A stretch of DNA of 48,884 nucleotides from Phocaeicola plebeius. GTDB lineage: Bacteria; Bacteroidota; Bacteroidia; Bacteroidales; Bacteroidaceae. The notes under the pieces are model-generated. The model was not told where the DNA came from. It was given only the letters and a program-made list of their open reading frames with translations, and ran no database searches. The stretch is from NCBI RefSeq assembly GCF_003437535.1, contig NZ_QSQT01000027.1:1-48884 (forward strand). Reading direction: 5' to 3'. This document shows, one piece after another, positions 27,601 to 33,821 of the stretch; the stretch's first letter is position 1, and each line of letters opens with the position of its first letter. Both the position numbers and the translations under genes were made by a program.

Positions 27601-27727
27601 CTGTTGCTCCAATAACAGGCAGCCCATCGGATTTGGAAACAACAGTACCAGACACCTGCAAGTTTTGTGCCTGCATCATCAAACATGTCATCAGAAACAG
27701 ACATGTAAGAAAAAATGTTCTTTTCAT
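24629..27727 (-). CDS. SusC-like TonB-dependent transporter
   Basis: 1032 residues from the chosen ATG; the open frame extends another 36 codons, but MKRTFFLTCLF... gives a proper signal peptide ending in MQAQ. Domains: carboxypeptidase-D regulatory-like Ig domain (about 22-100, VSGTVVSKSDGLPVIGATV), TonB box region EEVVVTGYTTQRKADLTGAV, plug domain with LYIIDGVP and the SIYGSRAANGVIIITTKKG signature, and a 22-strand barrel ending in VTFGVNVSF. It imports fructo-oligosaccharides into the periplasm with the SusD lid, using TonB energy. It is the first gene of the fructan locus and the likely main target of the regulator at 11313-14087. Confidence 0.95.
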   Translation of the reverse strand: MKRTFFLTCLFLMTCLMMQAQNLQVSGTVVSKSDGLPVIGATVLELGTTNGTITDFDGKFSLSVKKGAEVVISYVGFKSQTLKANGVLNVVLEEDSEMLEEVVVTGYTTQRKADLTGAVSMVSMDDISKQNENNPMKALQGRVPGMNITSDGNPSGSTTIRIRGIGTLNNNDPLYIIDGVPTKGGMHELNGNDIESIQVLKDAASASIYGSRAANGVIIITTKKGKEGQLKINFDASVSASMYNNKMEVLNAEEYGRAMWQAYVNGGQDPNTNALGYRYDWGYDANGYPQLNGISMSRFLDSGNTVPSADTDWFDETTRTGVIQQYNVSVSNGSEKGTSFFSLGYYKNKGIINESDFERFSARMNSEYHLIDKILTVGEHFTLNRTSEVQAPGGFLQNVLQFNPSLPVYDVNGEYAGPVGGYPDRENPVARLERNSNNRYTYWRMFGDAYINLNPFKGFNIRSTFGLDYSQKQQRIFTFPVTEGNVANDKNAVEAKQEHWTKWMWNAIATYNLEIGKHRGDAMVGIELNREDDSWFSGYKEEFTILNTDFMWPDAGVGTAQAYGSGEGYSLVSFFGKLNYTYDDKYLASLTIRRDGSSRFGKNNRYATFPSVSLGWRLSRENFLKDVSWLDDLKIRASWGQTGNQEISNIARYTIYVPNYGVTESGGQSYGTSYDIAGTNGGSILQSGFKRNQIGNDDIKWETTTQTNLGLDFSFFNQSLYGSFDWYWKKTTDILVQMAGIAAMGEGSSQWINAGEMENKGFELNLGYRNTTAFGLKYDLNANISAYRNKITALPATVAANGTFGGNGVESVIGHPNGSQVGYVADGIFKSQEEIDNHATQEGAGLGRIRWRDLDGNGVINEKDQQWIYDPTPAFSYGLNVYLEYKNFDLTMFWQGVQGVDVISDLKKETDLWSGLNIGFLNKGKRVLEAWSPTNPDSDIPALSRDDVNNEKRVSTYFVENGSFLKLRNIQLGYNVPQAWAQKMKMERLRLYVSAQNVLTIKSKEFTGVDPENPNYGYPIPLNVTFGVNVSF

Positions 27728-27819
27728 GCTTTCCATTGTTTGCATTAAAAATAAGTTCAACATAATTAAAACACGTATGTACGTTCTCATAACAATCACT
27801 TCGCTAAGGAACGACATCG

Positions 27820-27827
27820 CAAATGTA
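27820..27827 (-). promoter_or_regulatory. Probable promoter of the fructan operon
   Basis: TACATTTG on the minus strand fits TAnnTTTG. The predicted start near 27815 leaves a leader of about 88 nt before the susC ATG at 27727, which excludes the longer ORF starts. No consensus -33 box is present, as expected where an activator is needed. Binding sites for the regulator would lie between here and 27955. Confidence 0.5.
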
Positions 27828-27854
27828 TTGTGCACAAGCCCAAGGATATAAAAA

Positions 27855-27917
27855 AAATGTTTCCTCCCGTTGCATTTTTGTTACAAAGAAACAAAAGTAC
27901 AACAAGAGGAAACATTT
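27855..27917 (-). terminator. Terminator downstream of lgt, overlapping the susC control region
   Basis: The arms AAATGTTTCCTC (27855-27866) / GAGGAAACATTT (27906-27917) are perfect over 12 bp. The 39-nt spacer can extend the stem with a second near-complementary pair (GTTGCATTTTTGTT against AACAAAAGTACAAC). On the minus strand eight T follow. It should stop lgt transcription before susC. Confidence 0.75.
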
Positions 27918-27955
27918 ATAAGATATTACATTTCAAACTCTTAACAAATTCCGAT

Positions 27956-28783
27956 TCAAAAGGCTTCTTTCCTTTTTCCGCTGGTTGCAATCAGATATAT
28001 ACCTAACAATATCAATGGTACACTCAGCCATTGTCCGATGTTCAACGTCATGCCTACTTCTTCAGCTACCTGCGGATTCTTCATGAATTCCAATCCGAAA
28101 CGGGCACCAAAAAAGATTAGCAAAGAAACGCCCGTAGTCAGTCCGATTCGTTTTCCTAGATGAAGCTTGTGATACATGAACCACGATACGACCAGTGCCA
28201 CCAGACAATAAAGCATTTCATAAATCTGGGTAGGATGACAAGCCTGTGCCACTCCATTCTGATTGTATAATTCCTGCCATTCACGCGAGCGGACAAACTC
28301 AAATCCCCAGGGTAAAGTTGTAGGATAACCGAAAATCTCGGAGTTCATCAGGTTACCGAAACGGATACACATACAAACCACCGCTACGGCAGGTATCATA
28401 CGGTCGAACAACCACCACACGCTTTTTTTCGTCACTGTCTTAGAATACCAGATTAAAGCCAGTATCAAGGCAAATACACCTCCGTGACTGGCCAGTCCGC
28501 CTTTCCAAATTTTCAGGATTTCTGCCGGATGCGCTCCATAATAATCCCATTCATAAAACAGGCAGTGCCCCAGACGAGCTCCAATTACACTGCTGACAAT
28601 ACAATATACAAACAGTTTGTCAGCCCAGTTTTCCGGATACCCTTCCTTCTTAAACAAACGGGAGACCATTTCGTAAGCCAAAATAAATCCCAGCCCCCAC
28701 ATCAGCCCGTACCAACGGATTTCGAGCGAACCCAAATGAACCAGCACCGGATCCACATCCCATACAATGCTTGCAAATGTCAT
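27956..28783 (-). CDS. lgt: Prolipoprotein diacylglyceryl transferase
   Basis: A 275-residue polytopic inner-membrane enzyme that transfers diacylglycerol from phosphatidylglycerol to the lipobox cysteine of prolipoproteins. Family motifs are present: the periplasmic-face GARLGHCLFYEW and the LASHGG segment, then the Lgt signature RFGNLMNSEIFG (R and N, E conserved). Six to seven hydrophobic helices are seen. The sequence ends with TSGKRKEAF. Its product lipidates the SusD-type and surface proteins encoded nearby, although that link is genome-wide rather than specific. It appears to be transcribed alone. A promoter is not evident. Confidence 0.95.
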   Translation of the reverse strand: MTFASIVWDVDPVLVHLGSLEIRWYGLMWGLGFILAYEMVSRLFKKEGYPENWADKLFVYCIVSSVIGARLGHCLFYEWDYYGAHPAEILKIWKGGLASHGGVFALILALIWYSKTVTKKSVWWLFDRMIPAVAVVCMCIRFGNLMNSEIFGYPTTLPWGFEFVRSREWQELYNQNGVAQACHPTQIYEMLYCLVALVVSWFMYHKLHLGKRIGLTTGVSLLIFFGARFGLEFMKNPQVAEEVGMTLNIGQWLSVPLILLGIYLIATSGKRKEAF

Positions 28784-28904
28784 GCTACTTAATTTTTAAT
28801 CAATAAACTTCACAAAGGAACAAAAAAAATGCATTGCTTCAAAACAGAAGAAACACTCTTTGAGGGTGCGGCGCCCTTTCACGCGAAGACCAACCCCACC
28901 GCTC

Positions 28905-28992
28905 AGTACTCCCTAAGCAGTACTTCAGTACTTCCGTGGGAGTACTCCAATACTGCCAGGAAAGTACTACAGTACTGCCAAGGAAGTACTGG
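28905..28992. repeat. Four-unit 22-bp tandem array of AGTACT palindromes
   Basis: AGTACT occurs at 28905, 28919, 28927, 28941, 28963, 28971 and 28985, with the variant AATACT at 28949. Spacings alternate exactly 14, 8, 14, 8, 14, 8, 14 bp, giving four 22-bp units (28905-28926, 28927-28948, 28949-28970, 28971-28992). Bases between the hexamers vary, whereas the hexamers and spacing are kept. The array lies 20 bp past the ruvA stop, within the 228-bp gap before lgt. The remaining part of that gap (28784-28904) shows no gene or clear promoter. Confidence 0.85.
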
Positions 28993-29011
28993 CAAACGAT
29001 AAAATTCTGAT

Positions 29012-29608
29012 TTAAAGTCGCTTTAAAGCAAGCTTGATCACTTTTTCCACAGGCGCATCCGGTTCCTCTTTAAGAATCTGCGCGGTCACCTTTTGAGAAG
29101 GCGCCTGTGCAAATCCCAACATGGCCAATGCAGCCACTGCCTCTTCATATATTTCCGTATTGGCAGCTACAGCCACCGATTTGACGGTTGCCGCACTCTC
29201 TATACCTGTCACTGCAATCTTATCTTTCAGCTCCACAATGATACGCTGGGCAGTTTTCAAGCCAATCCCCTTCACGGTCTTCAGCAGCTTGTCGTTTCCA
29301 CTGCCAATCACGTTACACAATTCCGAAGGAGAAAGTGCCGACAAAATCATACGTGCTGTATTTCCTCCAATGCCCGATACACTGATAAGCAACAAAAACA
29401 ATTCCCTCTCCTGACGAGTGGCAAATCCGTATAACACATACGCATCTTCACGGATGGCCTCATATATATAGAGTTTGACCTCCTTTTTTCCCTGTACGGC
29501 AGAGTAAGTATTCAACGACACATTAATTCCATATCCTAATCCATTACACTCTACAACCACCCACGCCGGAGTAGCATCCACAAGTTCTCCTTTGATATAT
29601 TCAATCAT
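29012..29608 (-). CDS. ruvA: Holliday junction DNA helicase subunit RuvA
   Basis: A 198-residue protein that binds four-way junctions as a tetramer and loads the RuvB motor for branch migration. An N-terminal OB-fold ([11 protein letters not shown]...) is followed by two helix-hairpin-helix motifs, [16 protein letters not shown] and [19 protein letters not shown], and a C-terminal three-helix domain (about 150-198, [14 protein letters not shown]) that contacts RuvB. The length is standard. It is divergent from ddh. The transcript runs into the AGTACT array. Confidence 0.95.
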   Translation of the reverse strand: MIEYIKGELVDATPAWVVVECNGLGYGINVSLNTYSAVQGKKEVKLYIYEAIREDAYVLYGFATRQERELFLLLISVSGIGGNTARMILSALSPSELCNVIGSGNDKLLKTVKGIGLKTAQRIIVELKDKIAVTGIESAATVKSVAVAANTEIYEEAVAALAMLGFAQAPSQKVTAQILKEEPDAPVEKVIKLALKRL

Positions 29609-29637
29609 GTTTTTCTAACAATTTATAAAATGGAGAA

Positions 29638-29645
29638 CAAAAATA
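29638..29645 (-). promoter_or_regulatory. Possible ruvA promoter
   Basis: TATTTTTG on the minus strand fits the -7 consensus and lies 30 bp upstream of the ruvA ATG. The -33 box is poor. Confidence 0.45.
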
Positions 29646-29711
29646 ACGATAAGAAAGTTATAAATTGTAAGTTCAGCCAGATTTTTTTGGAATTCGTGGC
29701 TTTATTGCTTG

Positions 29712-29740
29712 TTTGGAATGATTCTAATTCTGTATTTTTG
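29712..29740 (+). promoter_or_regulatory. Probable ddh promoter
   Basis: TTTG at 29712-29715 and TATTTTTG at 29733-29740 match both boxes, with a slightly short 17-nt spacer. The start near 29747 leaves about 33 nt to the ATG at 29780. This excludes the upstream in-frame ATG at 29630, which precedes the promoter. Confidence 0.6.
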
Positions 29741-29779
29741 CGCCAACTAAAACGAAACAACTTAAAACAAATAAGAAAT

Positions 29780-30679
29780 ATGAAAAAGATTAGAGCAGCC
29801 GTAGTAGGTTACGGAAACATCGGAAAATTCACACTGGAAGCACTTGAAGCAGCTCCTGATTTTGAAGTAGCAGGTATCGTACGCCGTAATGGAGCAGAAA
29901 ACAAACCTGCAGAACTGGCCGATTATCCTGTAGTAAAAGATATTCGCGAACTGAAAGATGTAGATGTAGCTATTTTGGCAACTCCGACCCGCAGCGTAGA
30001 ACAATATGCAAAAGAAATCCTCGCATTAGGAATCAACACGGTAGACAGCTTTGACATCCACACTCAGATTACCAGCCTGCGCCGTTCTTTGGGTGAAACA
30101 GCAAAAGCTCACAACGCAGTAGCCATCATTTCTGCCGGATGGGATCCGGGAAGCGACTCTGTAGTACGTACGCTGCTGGAAGCCATCGCTCCGAAAGGAA
30201 TCACTTACACTAACTTCGGTCCGGGCCGCAGCATGGGACACTCTGTAGCCGTTCGCGCCATTGCCGGAGTAAAAGATGCATTGTCTATGACTATTCCGGT
30301 GGGAACAGGTATTCACCGCCGTATGGTATATGTAGAACTGGAAGAAGGTGCAGATTTCAAGACAGTAGAAGCAGCTATCAAAGCTGACCCCTATTTTGTA
30401 AACGATGAAACACACGTTATCCAGGTTCCTTGCGTAGACGACCTGAACGATGTAGGTCACGGTGTAAACCTGGTTCGCAAAGGTGTATCAGGTAAGACTC
30501 ACAACCAGCTCTTCGAATTTGACATGAAGATCAACAACCCGGCTCTGACAGCTCAGGTACTGGTTTGTGTAGCTCGTGCTTCTATGAAGCAGCAACCGGG
30601 ATGCTACACCATGATTGAAGTTCCGGTTATCGACCTGTTAGCAGGCGACCGTGAAGAACTGATTGCTCACTTGGTATAA
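29780..30679 (+). CDS. ddh: meso-Diaminopimelate D-dehydrogenase
   Basis: 299 residues from ATG 29780, chosen because the sequence then opens with the dinucleotide-binding strand KIRAAVVGYGNIGK; the frame stays open 50 codons further upstream but that part is not family-like. The enzyme makes meso-diaminopimelate directly from tetrahydrodipicolinate, ammonia and NADPH, a one-step shortcut of lysine and peptidoglycan synthesis. Characteristic segments are present: VRRNG at the NADP ribose-phosphate site, ATPTRSVEQYA, SAGWDPGSDSVVR and FGPGRSMGHSVA. The length is standard. It stands alone between a ruvA-divergent promoter and a strong terminator. Confidence 0.93.
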   Translation: MKKIRAAVVGYGNIGKFTLEALEAAPDFEVAGIVRRNGAENKPAELADYPVVKDIRELKDVDVAILATPTRSVEQYAKEILALGINTVDSFDIHTQITSLRRSLGETAKAHNAVAIISAGWDPGSDSVVRTLLEAIAPKGITYTNFGPGRSMGHSVAVRAIAGVKDALSMTIPVGTGIHRRMVYVELEEGADFKTVEAAIKADPYFVNDETHVIQVPCVDDLNDVGHGVNLVRKGVSGKTHNQLFEFDMKINNPALTAQVLVCVARASMKQQPGCYTMIEVPVIDLLAGDREELIAHLV

Positions 30680-30697
30680 TACATAATCTTTAACGCT

Positions 30698-30736
30698 ACG
30701 GGCCGACTTGTCACACAGATAAGCCGGCCCGTTTTC
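30698..30736. terminator. Bidirectional terminator between ddh and the SDR gene
   Basis: The GC-rich stem ACGGGCCG (30698-30705) / CGGCCCGT (30725-30732) is extended by CTT/AAG after one mismatch, followed by TTTCATTT. It serves ddh and, in reverse, the convergent steroid-type operon. Confidence 0.85.
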
Positions 30737-30747
30737 ATTTATACATC

Positions 30748-31593
30748 TTATAACCATTTCTTCACAATCTCCTCCGTACGCTCCCACAGTTCCCGCTGTT
30801 GCACATGAGGAAGATACTTCCCGGATAACCTTACAGCATGTCCGCTTACATTCAATGTACCGGTACGCTTGCCTGCCTCTTCATCCAGCAGCAAACCGAT
30901 GGCCGTGGCTGCCCCTTGACGAGGTGTCCGGATAAACGGCCGGAAGAAAATATCCGTCAAAGGATCAAACCACATGTGCATGGTGATAATATCCGTCGAA
31001 ACAATGCCCGGATCAGCCGCATTCACCACAATTCCTCTCTCCTTCACACGAGCTGCCAATTCAAGCGTAAAAAGTGTCAAAGCTAATTTCGTATTGCTAT
31101 AAACCGGAATTCGCCAGAAACTCCCCTTCTTTCCGCGCAAGAAAAAATCCGGGAAATCCAGCCGGCCGATTGCATACGTACACGACACCATGTTGACTAC
31201 TCTGCTCCCCTCTCCCATTAGTGGAAGCAACCTGCGTGTCAACAGATAAGGCCCCACATAATTCACACTCACCGTACGTTCCAGTCCATCCTCCGTCAGT
31301 CTGCGACCGGTTTCCATCGTCCCGGCATTGTTCATCAGCAATGCCAGTCTCTCCCCACGGGCACAGAGTCGCTCCGCAAAGTCAGCCACAGAAGCCAACG
31401 AAGCCAAATCAATATACATGACCTCCACCTCCGGATTCCCCGTTTCCTTCACCAGCCACTCTCTCTTAGCCTCAGCCTTTTCCTTGTTACAGCAGGCCAT
31501 TATCACCCGATAACCAGCCAACGCCACCGCACGGGTAATCTCTGTTCCCATTCCTCCGTCGGCACCTGTAATCACTGCTAATTTACGCTTCAT
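30748..31593 (-). CDS. Short-chain dehydrogenase, candidate 3-beta-hydroxysteroid dehydrogenase
   Basis: 281 residues from the chosen ATG. An ATG six codons upstream (31611) overlaps the previous gene by 17 bp; the later one follows the purine-rich AAGGGATGAG and starts just after the upstream stop. Classical SDR motifs are intact: TGADGGMG (9-16), NNAG (88-91), catalytic S137 in VSCTYA, and Y165/K169 in YSNTK. Substrate is not readable from sequence. The two upstream co-directional genes encode old-yellow-enzyme and steroid-5-alpha-reductase-like proteins, which is the gene set reported for isoallolithocholic acid formation, where the SDR reduces the 3-oxo group to 3-beta-OH. Confidence 0.8.
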   Translation of the reverse strand: MKRKLAVITGADGGMGTEITRAVALAGYRVIMACCNKEKAEAKREWLVKETGNPEVEVMYIDLASLASVADFAERLCARGERLALLMNNAGTMETGRRLTEDGLERTVSVNYVGPYLLTRRLLPLMGEGSRVVNMVSCTYAIGRLDFPDFFLRGKKGSFWRIPVYSNTKLALTLFTLELAARVKERGIVVNAADPGIVSTDIITMHMWFDPLTDIFFRPFIRTPRQGAATAIGLLLDEEAGKRTGTLNVSGHAVRLSGKYLPHVQQRELWERTEEIVKKWL

Positions 31594-31594
31594 C

Positions 31595-32818
31595 TCATCC
31601 CTTGCTTTCAATTCGTTCGATTTCTTTCTTCAGACAAGGCGGCAGTTCCTCCTGCAAATGCTGATGACAAGCCATGTCCAACGTGTACATACGGGCAATG
31701 CAATAATTACTGTGACGACAATTGCACCGTGCATTCTCCTCACGTCGCATACGATTCACAAAATCGGGCTCATTCAGCAGCGCACGCCCCATCTGTACCG
31801 CTTCAAAACCATGGCTCAATACCTCCTCTATTTTCTGTCGCGACACCAGACCTCCCACATACACCAACGGTATGTCCAGTGCCTCACGAAACTTCAAGGC
31901 ATCTTCCAGGAAATAAGCCTCACGGAAAGGCACAGAGGGTATCATGTATTTACCTACCAGTCGTACGCCATACTTTAGCCACCAGCAGGTCATGTAGTGT
32001 GTCATGGTTCGGATAGGCATCTCCCCCCGCATCACATACATTGGTGCCTTACTGACAAATCCGCCGCTCAGCACCAGCGCATGTGCTCCCAATTCCTGCA
32101 GTTTCCGTGCCACTTGTAACGACTCATCCAATTCCATACCTCCCCGAAAACCATCGCGCATATTCATTTTCACGAGTACAGCCATGTCATTTCCCGCTGC
32201 TTTCATCACTTCCTCCATCACCATCTCCATGAAACGCATACGGTTCGCTAACGTTCCGCCAAATTCATCCTTCCGGTGATTGGTAGAAGGGGAAAGAAAC
32301 TGACTAATCAGGTATCCATGCCCGGCATGTATTTCCACCGCATCGAATCCTGCTTCACGCGCCAAACACACAGACCGTCCGTAAGCCTTCGCCATTTCCG
32401 GCAATTCATCGGCACGCAACCCACGCACAAAAGTAGGTGAATACAAATTGAATCCGCTGCTTGCTCCTACCGGAAGGCATCCGCAAATACTCTTATGCGA
32501 CATATTACCACAATGCCCCAGTTGAATGCTTGCTGCAGCCCCTTCGGCATGCACCGCATCCGTCAGCTCACGCAGCCCCGGCACAATCTCCGGCCTCATC
32601 CACAACTGCCGGTCGAATGAAAGTCCACTACGCGTCACGGCTGCATACGCCACCGTAGTCATCCCCACTCCACCGGCAGCCACCGAGCGATGATAATCCA
32701 GCAATTGCGGTGAAGGCACATTTCCCGGACACATGCTTTCAAATGCGGCTGAACGAATGCTACGGTTGCGCAGTGTCAGCGGCCCCAAAGTGACCGGAGT
32801 AAATAAAAGTGAATCCAT
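31595..32818 (-). CDS. Old-yellow-enzyme reductase, candidate 5-beta-steroid reductase/dehydrogenase
   Basis: 407-residue FMN-dependent TIM barrel of the NADH:flavin oxidoreductase family. Barrel motifs are seen: LGPLTLRNRSIRSA (11-24), IQLGHCG (98-104), VEIHAGHGYLISQFLSP (161-177) and the FMN-phosphate segments VGGLVS (321-326) and QMGRALL (342-348). The cysteines C365, C367, C373 and C384 resemble the iron-sulfur cluster of BaiCD/BaiH and dienoyl-CoA reductases, but the C-terminal FAD/NAD domain of those enzymes is absent. Known relatives reduce or form the C4-C5 double bond of 3-oxo steroids. It lies 14 bp downstream of the 5-alpha-reductase-like gene and directly before the SDR. Confidence 0.82.
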   Translation of the reverse strand: MDSLLFTPVTLGPLTLRNRSIRSAAFESMCPGNVPSPQLLDYHRSVAAGGVGMTTVAYAAVTRSGLSFDRQLWMRPEIVPGLRELTDAVHAEGAAASIQLGHCGNMSHKSICGCLPVGASSGFNLYSPTFVRGLRADELPEMAKAYGRSVCLAREAGFDAVEIHAGHGYLISQFLSPSTNHRKDEFGGTLANRMRFMEMVMEEVMKAAGNDMAVLVKMNMRDGFRGGMELDESLQVARKLQELGAHALVLSGGFVSKAPMYVMRGEMPIRTMTHYMTCWWLKYGVRLVGKYMIPSVPFREAYFLEDALKFREALDIPLVYVGGLVSRQKIEEVLSHGFEAVQMGRALLNEPDFVNRMRREENARCNCRHSNYCIARMYTLDMACHQHLQEELPPCLKKEIERIESKG

Positions 32819-32832
32819 CTTTCCTCCTTTCC

Positions 32833-33600
32833 CTAATATATATAAGGTATAATTCTTTTTCTGCTGCCTACCGCCTGTTTTCCGAACTCCTCACAATAGC
32901 GTTTGTAAATGGCATCGGCACGCGGCACCAAGTTGGCAGCTGTCCACCACACAAACACCCAGGCCGCAGGAGAAGCCGTCAGTAAGGCAAATCCAGTCCA
33001 TTCCACCAGCTCCCCAAAGTAATTGGCAGAAGTCACATAGCGATAAAAACCTTTCTCCGGCAGGTAATGACGCGTATCTCCCGGCTTCCGTAAATTCCGT
33101 ATTACATGGTCTGCATGCAGATTAATGGCCATTCCTATGAAAAATATCGCGGCTCCTACCCAAGGTAAAGGATTTATCCAAAAGGTGGCCGGTTCGTACA
33201 TTCCCGGCAAAGCACAACTGAAAAAGCTGGCTGCCAACAAGGTCGCATTGATTACATTGAAAAGTATCCCCATCGCCATGATAGCCAGCGGCATCCGGCT
33301 CTTCCCTTTCATCAGTAATGGAAAGACAAACGAACGTTGGAAATAATGTAGCATGAACAATCCTACGAATATGACCTGCGGAGTATACGCCTCTACTCCT
33401 GCCTTCCACGCCCAAAGCCCCATTGCCACAAATGAAGGAGCTTCCATCAGTACCCAGCCTACTTTGTTCGGCACAGACCATCCCCACGAGCGGGTACGAA
33501 ACATGCCGTACCCGGCCTTCACAAAATAAAGTGCTATAAAGACTATCACTGCCAGAAAGGACAGGACATATAGCATGATTTGATAAGTTTCGTAATTCAT
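32833..33600 (-). CDS. Steroid 5-alpha-reductase-like membrane protein
   Basis: 255 residues from ATG 33600; the open frame reaches 33678 but the added 26 residues are not family-like. Six to seven hydrophobic helices are predicted. The C-terminal half has the SRD5A/DUF1295 signature: FIGMAINLHADHVIRNLRKP, GFYRYVTSANYFGELVEWTG and the ending YKRYCEEFGKQ...RKRIIPYIY, close to the human SRD5A ending (FxxYxxxRxxxIPFxF). NADPH would reduce a 4-ene-3-oxo steroid to the 5-alpha product. It is the first gene of a three-gene operon with OYE and SDR genes. The natural substrate may be a bile acid or host steroid hormone. Confidence 0.85.
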   Translation of the reverse strand: MNYETYQIMLYVLSFLAVIVFIALYFVKAGYGMFRTRSWGWSVPNKVGWVLMEAPSFVAMGLWAWKAGVEAYTPQVIFVGLFMLHYFQRSFVFPLLMKGKSRMPLAIMAMGILFNVINATLLAASFFSCALPGMYEPATFWINPLPWVGAAIFFIGMAINLHADHVIRNLRKPGDTRHYLPEKGFYRYVTSANYFGELVEWTGFALLTASPAAWVFVWWTAANLVPRADAIYKRYCEEFGKQAVGSRKRIIPYIY

Positions 33601-33624
33601 AGCATGCGGTTTTGCCTTTGAAGA

Positions 33625-33641
33625 TACAGAAAATATCTGTA
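33625..33641. promoter_or_regulatory. 17-bp dyad upstream of the steroid-type operon
   Basis: TACAGA-AAATA-TCTGTA is a perfect 6-bp inverted repeat 24 bp upstream of the 5-alpha-reductase ATG. It could be an operator for a ligand-responsive repressor. No regulator gene is adjacent. A -7-like TAGATTTG (minus strand) lies at 33729-33736. Confidence 0.4.
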
Positions 33642-33752
33642 AAGAGGAAAAACAGCACGCTTTCTTCTTACTTATCAACCATTAATTATGAATTACTTAC
33701 GGTTTTCTCTTTTTCAACACTACGTTTTCAAATCTAAAACAGTAAAGAGTAA

Positions 33753-33797
33753 AAATCCCTGCATTTCTCACCAAAGGCGTCAGAAATACAGGGATTT
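33753..33797 (-). terminator. glmS terminator
   Basis: Arms 33753-33768 (AAATCCCTGCATTTCT) and 33782-33797 pair with one mismatch over 16 bp. On the minus strand TTTTTA follows. It lies 25 bp after the glmS stop and separates it from the steroid-type operon. Confidence 0.85.
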
Positions 33798-33821
33798 AAG
33801 TGTATCTGTGAAAAACTTACG

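Noticed and set aside
27728..27835. Extension of SusC by 36 residues.
   Set aside because: It begins upstream of the predicted transcription start and breaks the signal peptide; the ATG at 27727 gives a standard SusC N-terminus.
28905..28992. The AGTACT array as a CRISPR array.
   Set aside because: Units are only 22 bp with no constant long repeat and unique spacers, and no cas genes are near.
29630..29779. Extension of ddh upstream.
   Set aside because: The ddh promoter lies inside it, and the added residues are not part of the dinucleotide-binding fold.
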